Of a stretch of DNA of 64,000 bases, positions 24,808 through 33,830 are shown piece by piece. Positions within the stretch are counted from its first letter, which is position 1. Every line of letters starts with the position of its first letter. This DNA is from Acidobacteriaceae bacterium (lineage in GTDB: Bacteria; Acidobacteriota; Terriglobia; Terriglobales; Acidobacteriaceae), in NCBI GenBank assembly GCA_030037545.1, contig JASHRF010000060.1:62001-126000 (forward strand), in the 5' to 3' direction. The notes under the pieces are model-generated. The model searched no databases, had not been told where the DNA came from, and saw only the letters and a list, made by a program, of their open reading frames with translations. The position numbers and the translations under genes are program-made.

Positions 24808-26007
24808 TCACATCGTGCGCACGTAGTTTTTTCCCGGCAAACACCGGATGCGGCCCGCCATTTCAAGCTCAAAGAGCGCGGTAAACACCTCTGAGGACGT
24901 GAGTTGCGTTTCCAGAGAATCCAGAATCTCGTCGATCTGCAGGCTTTCGTCGGTGCGCAGAACCTCAAGCACCAAGGCTTCTTCGGGCCGCAGCACGGGA
25001 TCAGGCAGTAAGGATGCTTGAGCCTCCGCTTTGGATGCAGCGGGCGCTTCCGCCTCCAGCTTGAGCTGCACCTGCGAGGGCAATTCCTCCCACACGTCCT
25101 CCCACGTGGCTACCAGCTTCGCGCCCTGTTTAATCAGTGTGTTAGGGGTCCAGGAGCCCTTGCTGGTTACATTGCCGGGCACGGCAAATAGATCGCGGTT
25201 CTGCTCCGCCGCGCAACGCGCCGTCACCCGCGTGCCCGAGTTTTCGCCCGCCTCCACCACCAGCACGGCCACGCACAGACCGCTCAGGATACGGTTGCGG
25301 CGCGGAAAATTCTGCGGCGCGGGAAACGTTCCCATGGGCATTTCGCTCACAATGGCGCCGCCGATGGCCAGGATTTCCTCGGCCAGCTTGCGGTTCTCCT
25401 TGGGATAGACCACGTCGATTCCCGTGCCCCACACGGCCACGGTGGGCATGCGCGCGGCCAGCGCGCCCTTGTGGGCGCAGGAATCGATGCCACGCGCCAT
25501 TCCACTCACAATCAGCAGCCGCCGCGCGGCCAGGTCGCGCGCCAGCAGCTCGGCAATGCCGGTCCCGTAGGGCGTGGGGTGGCGCGTTCCCACCACCGCA
25601 ATCGCCGGCCGGCTCAGCAATTGCGCATCGCCGCGCACCCACAGCACCGGCGGCGGATCGTAAATCTCCTTGAGCTGCTCCGGATACTCGGCGCAATCGA
25701 AGCTCACAATTGCCGCGCCCTGCGTGATCGCCCGTTTCCATTCCGCTTCCGCGGCCTGCCGCGCCTTGCCGTCAAACACGAACTGCGCCACTGCGGCGGG
25801 AAGGCCCAGGCCTTCGAGAGCGGTCAGCGGCAGTTCCAGGATCCGGCTTGCGGAGCCCGCCTGCGCAACCGCATCCAGAATGCGCTTCGGTCCCAGCCCC
25901 GGCGTGAGCGCCAGCGCCAGCCACGCCAGCCGGTTCTCGTCCAATTCCCCTGCGTGTGCCGTTGGGTACGCTTGCGCTTCCGCTTTCATGCTGCCTTTCC
26001 GCGGCAT
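24808..26007 (-). CDS. dprA: DNA-processing protein DprA
   Basis: A DprA/Smf protein that loads RecA on incoming single-stranded DNA during transformation. After an N-terminal helical domain (WLALALTPGLGPKRIL) comes the Rossmann core: AIAVVGTRHPTPYGTGIA, LIVSGMARGIDSCAHKGAL, AVWGTGIDVVYPKENRKLA, SEMPMGTFPAPQNFPRRNR and VVEAGENSGTRVTA. A C-terminal winged helix (QIDEILDSLE...MAGRIRCLPG) is present. ATG 26007 and ATG 25989 both have good ribosome binding sites; the frame is open to 26079. Length of about 390-400 aa is typical. Confidence 0.95.
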   Translation of the reverse strand: MPRKGSMKAEAQAYPTAHAGELDENRLAWLALALTPGLGPKRILDAVAQAGSASRILELPLTALEGLGLPAAVAQFVFDGKARQAAEAEWKRAITQGAAIVSFDCAEYPEQLKEIYDPPPVLWVRGDAQLLSRPAIAVVGTRHPTPYGTGIAELLARDLAARRLLIVSGMARGIDSCAHKGALAARMPTVAVWGTGIDVVYPKENRKLAEEILAIGGAIVSEMPMGTFPAPQNFPRRNRILSGLCVAVLVVEAGENSGTRVTARCAAEQNRDLFAVPGNVTSKGSWTPNTLIKQGAKLVATWEDVWEELPSQVQLKLEAEAPAASKAEAQASLLPDPVLRPEEALVLEVLRTDESLQIDEILDSLETQLTSSEVFTALFELEMAGRIRCLPGKNYVRTM

Positions 26008-26124
26008 ACTCCCGCTCCGGTATATCGCGCACTGCACGCGATTCCGCTCCGATCGCATCTCTGGGGAATTTGCGCTCACGTTAGCCCTCGGCTGGCCCTC
26101 GTGTCAAGCGGCCCTGGGGGATAC

Positions 26125-26275
26125 ACCCAGGGCAATCGCACTTCAAAAACCACCAATCCTCTTGAAGGATTCCTCTTCTCCGCCTTGCCGATGTCAAGTC
26201 CTTGCCAAGGCCGCATCGCCCGCATCTGAAATCAACATTGCCGGCGCGCCTTTCCAAGTGCGATTGCCATGGGGT
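26125..26275 (+). repeat. Dispersed element with terminal inverted repeats
   Basis: A 151-bp element bounded by ACCCAGGGCAATCGCACTT and, inverted, AAGTGCGATTGCCATGGGGT (about 17 of 20 positions pair). Its right half matches two separated blocks at 43429-43463 (31 of 35 identical) and 43725-43766 (39 of 42 identical). It lies in the roughly 420-bp gap between divergently placed dprA and lipoprotein genes, which otherwise holds no supported gene. Confidence 0.65.
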
Positions 26276-26426
26276 ACGCCAGCGGATCTCGACAACAAGA
26301 ATTGCAAAATGCGCGCTGGAATTTCCGACCGATCGGGAAACGGGCACGCGCGCCACGGACAGTGAGACAAGGGGATTATGAGTGCTTCGAGCGGCCGCCA
26401 GCACTGGCCTCGAGTCCCTGCGTACT

Positions 26427-27572
26427 TCAGCCTCTGCGTCCCTGCTTCTGCGCCTTTTTATTCTTCTCTTCTTCGCGCTTGGTGGGGATGGGAGCGGTGT
26501 CTGGGCCGATGCGCTTGACCACCGTCTCGATCATCTCGTACTCAATGGTGCGCGGCGTGGCCGGGCGCATCACGCCGGTCTGGGGATTGGTGATGACATG
26601 ATCGTCCGCGGCCAACTGGAAGCTGAAGGCGGGCACGGGCCCCTGCGGCGTGGGCGCGATGAAGATCTTTACCGGCAGAAAGCCGGCAATGGGATGGAGC
26701 CGGAAGCCGGTCTCGTAGCGGTGATGGATTTTGCTCCAGGTGAAGACACGCACCTGGTCGAAATCGAACGGCAGTCCATACTTGGGTGGCGCCATGAGCG
26801 TCAGGTACTCGGGAGCCTCGTGATTGGGAAAATCGGATTCGGGATCGTTGACGGTGGCGATCTTCCACGCGCCGACGAAGCGCTGGCCCTCGCCGTACTG
26901 CTCAATATCGAGCGGCACGTCCACGTCCACGTAGTTGGCCAGCATCCATCCGGTGCGGCCTTGCGCATCGCGCGTCAGCCACCAGTCTTCCATATCCGGT
27001 GCAGGCGGCACCGGAGCAGCCTGTCTGTCCGAAATTGTCCTCGTGCCCGCCGGTTTTGTCTGCGCCAGCCGGGCCAGCGGCGCGGGGGCGGGTCCGCCCG
27101 GCGTCTCGCGCGGGACGGAGGCGCGCTCCAGCAGCTCTACCTTTGTATTTTCCGGCAGCCGGTAGAAACGATCCGTCTCGCGGCCCGGCAACACGTGCAT
27201 GTAGAGATCGTAGAGCAGCGTCGCGGTGGCGAAGGGCTGATCCTTCTTGTGCTCGGCTGCCAGCTGGGCAAAGGCGTCGTAAACTTTCTGGTCGATGACC
27301 ATGTGGTCTTCGATCCAGCCAATCTCGTTCCTGGGCGTCTTTACCTTGGTGAAGCGATGGCCGTGCTCGATCACCACCAGCGGCTCGCCGTTGGCGACCT
27401 CGGCCACGCGGTTGGAAACCTCGGCCACGCGGTCGCGCAGAAAGGTCTCCTGCGCCGAGACGTAGACCATCTCCGGTGGCTGACGATGAAAGCGTCCGCA
27501 TCCGGCGGCCAGCAGGAATAAGGCAAGAAGAGGCAGGAAAACCGCGCTCAACGCGATACGTCGCACAGTCAC
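26427..27572 (-). CDS. Lipoprotein with SH3-like domains
   Basis: An exported lipoprotein of about 381 aa. The signal peptide is VRRIALSAVFLPLLALFLL, with lipobox LAAGC. The N-terminal mature part (VYVSAQETFLRDR to IGWIEDHMV) looks like a bacterial SH3 domain; a second one may end at RTGWMLANYVDVDVPLD. The remainder is a beta-rich domain with no family I recognise, and a Lys/Glu-rich tail. Start is uncertain: GTG 27572 gives a standard lipoprotein signal length, while the frame opens at GTG 27635. Role unknown; SH3-like domains often bind cell-wall peptides. Confidence 0.72.
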   Translation of the reverse strand: MTVRRIALSAVFLPLLALFLLAAGCGRFHRQPPEMVYVSAQETFLRDRVAEVSNRVAEVANGEPLVVIEHGHRFTKVKTPRNEIGWIEDHMVIDQKVYDAFAQLAAEHKKDQPFATATLLYDLYMHVLPGRETDRFYRLPENTKVELLERASVPRETPGGPAPAPLARLAQTKPAGTRTISDRQAAPVPPAPDMEDWWLTRDAQGRTGWMLANYVDVDVPLDIEQYGEGQRFVGAWKIATVNDPESDFPNHEAPEYLTLMAPPKYGLPFDFDQVRVFTWSKIHHRYETGFRLHPIAGFLPVKIFIAPTPQGPVPAFSFQLAADDHVITNPQTGVMRPATPRTIEYEMIETVVKRIGPDTAPIPTKREEEKNKKAQKQGRRG

Positions 27573-27783
27573 ACGGCGGCAAAATGAGAAGCAGGTGAGC
27601 ACAGCCGGAGGGAGCGTCCTTATTGAGGATAGCACTTTTGCAGGGGTCAGGGTTCAGGCGTCAGAGGGTCAGGGCCCGGTGGACAGGGAACGACGATCGG
27701 CACCAGTCGTCGTCTTTCGATGACAAGGCGCGCGGCGAAGTGAACCGATAACTAACGCCGGGTCTGGAACCTGAGGCCTGCTT

Positions 27784-28986
27784 TTACGGCGCGGCTACGA
27801 TTGCTACCGGCGCGGCTCCTGTGTTCGCGGTGATCTGAATATCGAGCAGGCCTGCCGTGGTGGAGTCGAAGGTATAGGACAAGAAGCCGGGACTGTAGCC
27901 TTCAGTGGCAGCGAGGATGAAGTTGTCTTCGGAGTCCTCAGCAAGCGCAAGGGGCTCGTATGCCGAAACCGTGCTCCCTGTGGCGAGGGTGTAAGTGGAG
28001 CTGCCGGAGGAAGTACTGGGAGTAACCGAGATCGACGTGATGTTGCCGCTGGACGCATTGGCCACATAGATGTAACTGCCTGAGGCGGCGTCGCCAACCG
28101 GCAGAATAAAGTTCGGCCCAGCGCCGCCGCTGCCGATGGGCGAACCGGAGACATTGGTCACGGTGGGCAGAGCGCTGAACTGCAACGCGCGAATGCCTCC
28201 GGTGTTGGTCGTCGAGCTCGCGTTCAACAATGTTTCGCCGATGTAGACCAAAATCCCGCCCGGATCCACGGCCACGGAGAGCGCCGAGGCGCCGCTGGTT
28301 ACCACCGGGATCAAAGGCGCAGAGGTTGAAGACCCAAACGGATTCGTCGTGGCAGAGTCCCCCGGAGCGAAGGGGAAATAAATCGTTCCTCCTGTGCCCA
28401 GAGAGACAAAGACCGTGGTGCCGTCGGGCGTAAGCGCCATCTGGCCGGTCTCTACGGACGGTAAATTTGTCGTGGCTATGAAGGGCGCGGTCTGTATCGT
28501 GCCGTTAATGCTCCCATTCGTAGAGTTGAGCGGGACGGCATTGAACATGACTTCTCCCGTTTCCTGTACTGCTTCGATCAGCCAATTGCCGTCCACCTGC
28601 ATCGCATAGACAGTGGTATCGGCGCTATCGATTTGCGTAGCCGTTCCCAGCGATCCGCTGGTGATGGGGTACATGTAAACGCCGGCTTCGGTGCTCACGT
28701 AGAGATAGTTTCCGTTGGGCGTAATGGCCATGGTCCAGGGCTTGTACGTCACATCCCAGGGGCTGCCGGAGATGGCGGTCAGGACGCCGGACACAATCGA
28801 CTCGCCCTGCACCTGCGGCGTGGATCCGCCAGCCAGTATGTAAAAGTTGCCGCTGCTATCGGTAGTGCAGTCGGTAGTGCAGCCCGAGCTTGTGCTGGTG
28901 CTATTTGGGTTCTGCCAGAAGCCCGCACACCCGGTGAGCAGCGGAGCCGCCAGCAGCAAAACACGCACAACCTTGCCAAAATTCAT
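27784..28986 (-). CDS. Beta-propeller-like lipoprotein
   Basis: A 400-aa lipoprotein with signal VVRVLLLAAPLLTGC (lipobox LLTGC). The mature part is a series of propeller-like strands typical of lactonase/YVTN-type repeats: PWTMAITPNGNYLYVSTEAGVYMYPI, TGQMALTPDGTTVFVSLG, LSVAVDPGGILVYIGE and SYIYVANASSGNITSISV. Ser/Thr/Gly content is high, as in many exported Acidobacteria proteins. ATG 28986 is preferred because a GAGGA site lies six bases ahead. No catalytic residues can be assigned. Confidence 0.75.
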   Translation of the reverse strand: MNFGKVVRVLLLAAPLLTGCAGFWQNPNSTSTSSGCTTDCTTDSSGNFYILAGGSTPQVQGESIVSGVLTAISGSPWDVTYKPWTMAITPNGNYLYVSTEAGVYMYPITSGSLGTATQIDSADTTVYAMQVDGNWLIEAVQETGEVMFNAVPLNSTNGSINGTIQTAPFIATTNLPSVETGQMALTPDGTTVFVSLGTGGTIYFPFAPGDSATTNPFGSSTSAPLIPVVTSGASALSVAVDPGGILVYIGETLLNASSTTNTGGIRALQFSALPTVTNVSGSPIGSGGAGPNFILPVGDAASGSYIYVANASSGNITSISVTPSTSSGSSTYTLATGSTVSAYEPLALAEDSEDNFILAATEGYSPGFLSYTFDSTTAGLLDIQITANTGAAPVAIVAAP

Positions 28987-29369
28987 TGCCATTCCTCGAA
29001 TTCGTCCGAGCCACACCGAGGATACATTGGGGTGCCGCTCCAGCGCGGGCACAAGGCCGCCGCGCAGGGCAAAGTTGCCGGAAACTCGCTAGTTGAGACG
29101 CAGAAAGGCGGTCAAACGCTTACGCACCCTGGCCCCGGAGCGGGACGGGCAGCTATGGCGTTTGGATTCTGAGCTTTGATGAGACTCTGCGAGGCCCTTC
29201 GTTGGGAAATGCCGCCTTGCAATCGTCGTGCAATGTCAACAGAGTGAACTACAGAAGTCTTTACGGACACGAAGAATGGTGTCTGAACCGGACTTGCCGC
29301 CGGGACGCTATCCTTCATCGGTTCTCGGCGGCAGGACCAGTTGGTTCAGAGGTTTATGCGTTGCCGGAT
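28987..29369. other. Intergenic region
   Basis: Contains the leader of the downstream minus-strand lipoprotein gene and the trailer of the next minus-strand gene. Short frames cross it, but I see no convincing gene, RNA or repeat. Confidence 0.35.
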
Positions 29370-29996
29370 TCAGGCGTTGCCATTGGCGCCGATGGCCAGA
29401 GCCAACTGGCTGCCATCGCTCAGCTTCACGTCTTTCTTGCTGGAGACGAAGGTTCCCGAGTTGTCGCCGCTAATCTGGCTGTGCAGATCGATGCCTGAAA
29501 GCGCGCCCACCTGATCGAACTGCGAAGACCGCCCGTCCCAGGGGCTGAGAATTTGCGTCTGCTGTTGATCGCTGAGCGCTCCATTATTCGGCGGCGCCAC
29601 GCCCACGATGGTGGCCTTGATGGGAACCTGCTTTCCGTCCTTGAGTTTGGCTTCGGTAAAGTTGAGCGTCAGCGTGGATTTGCCGCTCGATTGCAGGCTG
29701 TCGGTTTCCACTTTGCCCATCAGGGTCGTGCCCTTGGGCAGCTCGGTTCCATCCTTCAAGCGAACTTTCTGGGTAAGAACGGCGGCAAAGTCGCCTCCCG
29801 GCTGTTCTTTTCTGGCGTCAATGGTAGTCTTCAATGCGGCTTGCGCCGGAACCATCTGATCGGCGGCGGCCGTGCCGGAGTTCATATTCGTTGCCGGGCT
29901 GGCGGGATCCTGATCCTGCGCGTGTAAAAACGCCGGGCTCACCAGCGCCAGCGAGGCAATTGCTAAGGAAAAAGTCAGAATGGGCTTGGATTTCAT
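29370..29996 (-). CDS. Secreted protein with a VirB10/TrbI-like beta domain
   Basis: A 208-aa protein with a signal peptide (KPILTFSLAIASLALVSPAFLHAQ). The mature part reads LKTTIDARKEQPGGDFAAV, VRLKDGTELPKGTTLMGKV and LNFTEAKLKDGKQVPIKA, a pattern resembling the beta domain of TrbI/VirB10-type proteins and found in stand-alone secreted proteins of Acidobacteria. No other secretion-system gene is near, so a conjugation role is not supported. ATG 29996 coincides with the signal peptide start. Confidence 0.65.
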   Translation of the reverse strand: MKSKPILTFSLAIASLALVSPAFLHAQDQDPASPATNMNSGTAAADQMVPAQAALKTTIDARKEQPGGDFAAVLTQKVRLKDGTELPKGTTLMGKVETDSLQSSGKSTLTLNFTEAKLKDGKQVPIKATIVGVAPPNNGALSDQQQTQILSPWDGRSSQFDQVGALSGIDLHSQISGDNSGTFVSSKKDVKLSDGSQLALAIGANGNA

Positions 29997-30238
29997 GAGC
30001 ACTCTCCGGGAGGGGATTCGCTTGCGCCTCAGAACCGGCCTTGGCGAGAACCAGTATTCTGGAGGCATTTTTGCTAGGTAGATGTACAAGCGCCCGTCAT
30101 GGTTGCCGGACAGGAAGCCGCCGAAGGCGGGGGTTTGCCCGGCCAAAGATCGATTTGGGCAGGCTTTCAGTTGATCGCAAAGCGCTTGCGGACTTTCATG
30201 AAATCAAATCCAAAACCGATTCGGCGTTAAGTGACCGC

Positions 30239-31105
30239 TTAAGAAACGGCCACCGGAAGGTGGGGGTCGTACTCGGGCAGGATTCCTGTTTCCGCGGCTG
30301 TGCGGAAAAAGCCTCTCATGCCCTCGAGACATTCTTCGTCGAGCACGTAATGGATGTTCTGGGAGAGATAGGCGCGGATGGTGCTTTCGGGGATGGGCAT
30401 GCGCGCTGCCCACTCGTCGGCCAGCGCCTCAATGTTCTGCATGCCGTGATCGCGGGAGCGAATGAAGTCTTGGGCCGCGCTCTCATCCAAAGCTCTGCTG
30501 CATGCAATGCCCCATACGGCGGAGATGAAGGGCAGGCCGGTGAGCACGCGCCACTCGTGGGCGAGATCGTGGTACACGAGCTCTTCGCCGCTGCGCTCGA
30601 AGCGGTTGGAGCGCTCTTCGAGAGCGAGCAGGGCCGGGTCTCCGATGATGATGGCTGCGTCCGTGCGTTCCAGCATGGCGTCGAGATCGGCGGCGAGAGG
30701 AACGAAAGGAACGTCGGGATTGTTCCACTTATGGAAGAGGATGCGAGCGTAGGCCAGAGTGGTGCGGCTGGCGGTATCGGCGGCCACGGAGCGGAGACGC
30801 GCCAGCGGTTGCGCGGCGCGGCGGACGAGAAGCAGCGAACGGACGTAATCTTTTGATGCGATGGTGCAGCCGGGAAGGATGCGCAGGCCGGGAGTGGAGG
30901 CCAAAGAAGCAATGGGAATAAGGCCAATATCGGCCGTGCCCGCGGCCAGACGCTCGGCGCACTGCGAAGGCGTCATGCGATCGATCGAATAACGTTGCGC
31001 GAGATCCGCATCAAGGGGCGGATGCTCAAAATCCCACATCAGGGGGGCGGGATTGAGAAAGCCGATGGCCGCTACGCGCAGGCGCGAATCGTGCCGGACG
31101 TCCAC
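30239..31105 (-). CDS. mqnA: Chorismate dehydratase (futalosine pathway)
   Basis: A 288-aa periplasmic-binding-protein-like enzyme matching MqnA, which dehydrates chorismate to 3-enolpyruvylbenzoate, the first step of menaquinone synthesis by the futalosine route. Visible features are RVAAIGFLNPAPLMW, CAERLAAGTADIGLIPIASLAS, KDYVRSLLLVRR, TDAAIIIGDPALLAL and HEWRVLTGLPFISAVWG. No other mqn gene is in the window. Length and start agree with the family. Confidence 0.88.
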   Translation of the reverse strand: MDVRHDSRLRVAAIGFLNPAPLMWDFEHPPLDADLAQRYSIDRMTPSQCAERLAAGTADIGLIPIASLASTPGLRILPGCTIASKDYVRSLLLVRRAAQPLARLRSVAADTASRTTLAYARILFHKWNNPDVPFVPLAADLDAMLERTDAAIIIGDPALLALEERSNRFERSGEELVYHDLAHEWRVLTGLPFISAVWGIACSRALDESAAQDFIRSRDHGMQNIEALADEWAARMPIPESTIRAYLSQNIHYVLDEECLEGMRGFFRTAAETGILPEYDPHLPVAVS

Positions 31106-31316
31106 ACGTTAAGAGTATCAATTTTTCAAGGTCCGCTTTCACATACTGCGCGCCGGGACGTACCGGCAACGCCACCCTCCGCGCGGCATGGTTTGCCTGC
31201 CGTGACCTGCGCTGGCCGGCCCCATCCAATGAGGCGACGCCGGATTTCAATTGCACTCCAAGCGAAAGAGTGCGCTATACTCTGGCGCAGAGGGTTGAAA
31301 GGATCGACTCGGCCCG

Positions 31317-31757
31317 ATGACCGTTGGCAATTCACTCGCGCACAGGCGCAGCTTCCGGGTTGCGGCAAAGGATCGCAACCACGCTCCACGGTGCCTGAAC
31401 TCGAAGCCACCGGCCGTGGTATTGCTGGGACTGGCCCTGGCAGTCACGCTGTGGGGCGCCGGCTCGAAGTTCTCGCGCTACTACGAGGCGCCTAACGCGC
31501 ATCCGCGGGTCCCGGTGGCCAGGCTCTGGATCGAGCACCGCTTTGGGTTCGCCGACCTCCTCAGCATCGCTACTGCTCCCACCGTCAAGGAGCGCATTTT
31601 CGCCCAGTCCGGTGCGGGCGCGTTCATTGCGCACCCCGCCGAGCTTTATTTGAGAGCGGTTGCGGGCGCTCTGCCCGTCGCCGCCCAGCCACGGCCGATT
31701 CCTTTCTTCCATTCCCCAATCCCTCTCCGTTCGCCGCCTTCTCTCCTGTCTTTCTAA
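31317..31757 (+). CDS. Small hypothetical membrane-anchored protein
   Basis: A 146-aa ORF with one hydrophobic segment (AVVLLGLALAVTLWGAGSKF) followed by SRYYEAPNAHPRVPVARLW. The pattern of one helix, a KxSxY-like motif and a proline/valine stretch resembles small single-pass proteins often seen in Acidobacteria. The C-terminal third is proline-rich and may be less reliable. No function can be assigned; the start ATG 31317 lacks a strong ribosome binding site. Confidence 0.45.
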   Translation: MTVGNSLAHRRSFRVAAKDRNHAPRCLNSKPPAVVLLGLALAVTLWGAGSKFSRYYEAPNAHPRVPVARLWIEHRFGFADLLSIATAPTVKERIFAQSGAGAFIAHPAELYLRAVAGALPVAAQPRPIPFFHSPIPLRSPPSLLSF

Positions 31758-32218
31758 ATCAGGCCGCATCGCGGCGAGTCCCGGTCGGCGCCACGGCGCA
31801 GGGTCTTTTCGGGCATTTTTCTCTGCCGCTTTGGGCCCCGCTGCGCGGTTGCGCAGATTTTGATTCAAACCGCAGTCTCCCCCCGGCTCAATGCGGCGGG
31901 CAAGGGATTTCTGGATAACGCGCAGCACGGCCAAGGCGCAAGCCAGGCAATCCCGCTGCGGAATTGTCCCAGGAAAGGAACGCCGGGTCGTGGCCGGGGG
32001 GATTGGATGAAGGCAGCCGCGCGCATCACGCCGCCCGAGCCCTTGTCAGAGGTCTTCCGGCGGTTGCGCCGGTTTTAGAGCGGCTTCGCAATTGGACTAG
32101 TCGTTTCGAGCGTCAGCCAGATGCGGGTTTTTCCTGATGAAAAGGCCGCTTGGCCGAGGTGGCTTCGGGACAGATTCATCGCGAAACCGTTGCAGCCAAG
32201 GAGTGGGTTCAGACCAAA
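31758..32218. other. Intergenic region upstream of an ECF sigma gene
   Basis: No supported gene, repeat or RNA is visible. An AAGGAG at 32198-32203 is somewhat far from the sigma gene start at 32219. Confidence 0.35.
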
Positions 32219-32809
32219 ATGGCGAGTACGACAGTAACAGCAAATCTCGATATCGATGGAAGTCTCTGGGAGAGCAAGCTGGCCAACTTTGTGGCTGCGG
32301 CGGAACGGCGGCGCGCGCATTTGGTCCGCCTGGCGCGGCGCGTTACGCCCTGCATCGAAGAGGCTGAGGACATTGTGCAGGAGGCGCTTTTGCGCGCTTA
32401 CCGCAGCCTGCCGCGCTTCCGCGGCGAAGCGCAGATGAGCACCTGGCTGCAGGCCATTGTCCAGAACGCGGCGCGGGAATGGCTGCGCGAGCAGAAAGGG
32501 CGTGTGCTGCTGCCGCTGGAGCGGCGAGGCCACGCCGATTGCGCGCCCTTTGAGTTTCCCGACCCCGGCCGCACCCCCGAGGAATGCTGCGAGCGCGCCG
32601 AGATGCGGCGCATCCTGCGCAGCGAGACGGAGAAGCTGAGCGCGGGCTGCCGGCGCGCGGTGCAGCTTTGCATTTTCGAAGAAGCCTCGCAACGCGTTGC
32701 GGCCCAGGAATTGGAGGTGAGCGTGGTGGCCGTCAAGGCCCGCATCTTCACCGCCAAGCGCCTGCTGCGCGAAGCCGTCCGCCAACGCGAAAACGAGCGG
32801 ACGAATTGA
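32219..32809 (+). CDS. ECF-type RNA polymerase sigma factor
   Basis: A 196-aa sigma-70 family protein with regions 2 and 4 only. Region 2 reads ARRVTPCIEEAEDIVQEALLRAYRSL with RFRGEAQMSTWLQAIVQNAARE; region 4 reads LSAGCRRAVQLCIFEEASQRVAAQELEVSVVAVKARIFTAKRLL. No zinc-finger anti-sigma gene is adjacent; downstream is a Gly/Tyr-rich secreted protein. Possible start ATG 32219; the frame is open to 32150. Target promoters are unknown. Confidence 0.85.
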   Translation: MASTTVTANLDIDGSLWESKLANFVAAAERRRAHLVRLARRVTPCIEEAEDIVQEALLRAYRSLPRFRGEAQMSTWLQAIVQNAAREWLREQKGRVLLPLERRGHADCAPFEFPDPGRTPEECCERAEMRRILRSETEKLSAGCRRAVQLCIFEEASQRVAAQELEVSVVAVKARIFTAKRLLREAVRQRENERTN

Positions 32810-32979
32810 AAGAGGCAGGGACTAAGGGGCCGGGGATTCGGCACTCGCGATTCGGGGCTGGCCGTGTCGCGCAAAGGCGCACAGAACTTGAGGCCGGTTC
32901 CCGCAGTTGTGCCGGCGCGCCAGGTGCGTTATGGTAAGAATCGAAGCGGGTCCGTTCCCGGCGTTGGAGCGCGAAGGCT

Positions 32980-33792
32980 GTGAAATGCCATCCCATGAAG
33001 CGATCGGAAAGACATTCGATCTTGTCGCGTCTAATTCCGGTCGTCGCCTTGGCTACGATGCTGGCCTTGGTTCCGGGAGCTCTGGCGCAGCGCTCTGCTA
33101 TGGGCCATTCCGGCGGCTTTGGAGCCGGTCGCGCGGGCGGTTTTTCCGGCGCGGGTTTTAGGGGCGGTTTCTCGGTGCCTCGCTCCTTCGGTCTTGCTCC
33201 GCACGGCTTTGGAACCGCTCCGCGGATGACCTTCACCGCTCCCCGCTACGGCTTTGCCCCGCGGCAAGGTGCTTACATGGGCTACCGTGCGATATTTGAC
33301 AACGCAAATCGCGGTGGCCGGGGCCATCGCCCGCCTTACCGCGGTCCATACGCTGGGTACGTTTACGGTGGTGCTCCTTACGGATACGAACTCCTGCCCT
33401 GGGAGCTTGGCTATCCGGATTTCACCGGTTACGGGGACGACAACGGCGCTGCGGAGTCGAATTCTGCGCAAGAACAGCCGGGGGGTGAAGAACAGCCGCC
33501 GCAGGAGTATGAAGGTTATGGGCCGGAATACGCCTCTCCACCCTACCAGCCGCCGGCCACGCAGGCAGTGGCGCCTGCGCCGCGGCAGAACGAACCCGAG
33601 CTGACGCTGATCTTTAAGGACGGCCACACCCAGGCCGTTCGGAACTACCTGCTCACGTCCAGCGAGCTGATTGACATGGACGAGGCCGCTTCGGGACGCG
33701 AACCGACCATTCCTCTTTCCGAGCTGGACTTGCCCGCCACGGAACGGGCGGCGCGGCAGGCCGGCTTGGATTTCTCACCACCCTCTGCGTAG
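32980..33792 (+). CDS. Secreted Gly/Pro/Tyr-rich protein
   Basis: A 270-aa exported protein. The signal peptide (RLIPVVALATMLALVPGALAQ) is followed by a Gly/Phe/Arg-rich section (GGFGAGRAGGFSGAGFRGGF), a Pro/Tyr-rich section (PPYRGPYAGYVYGGAPYGYE), a Gln/Pro/Glu linker, and a compact C-terminal domain (LTLIFKDGHTQAVRNYLLTSSELIDMDE). Similar proteins occur widely in Acidobacteria; function unknown. GTG 32980 or ATG 32995 may be used; AAGG lies just ahead of the former. Confidence 0.75.
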   Translation: MKCHPMKRSERHSILSRLIPVVALATMLALVPGALAQRSAMGHSGGFGAGRAGGFSGAGFRGGFSVPRSFGLAPHGFGTAPRMTFTAPRYGFAPRQGAYMGYRAIFDNANRGGRGHRPPYRGPYAGYVYGGAPYGYELLPWELGYPDFTGYGDDNGAAESNSAQEQPGGEEQPPQEYEGYGPEYASPPYQPPATQAVAPAPRQNEPELTLIFKDGHTQAVRNYLLTSSELIDMDEAASGREPTIPLSELDLPATERAARQAGLDFSPPSA

Positions 33793-33830
33793 GCATTGGC
33801 GCAACCAGCTTTTAGTGATTGGCCCTCGTC

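Noticed and set aside
29370-29996. Conjugation (TrbI/VirB10) gene
   Set aside because: Only a small beta domain is similar; there are no other type IV secretion genes and the protein has a simple signal peptide.
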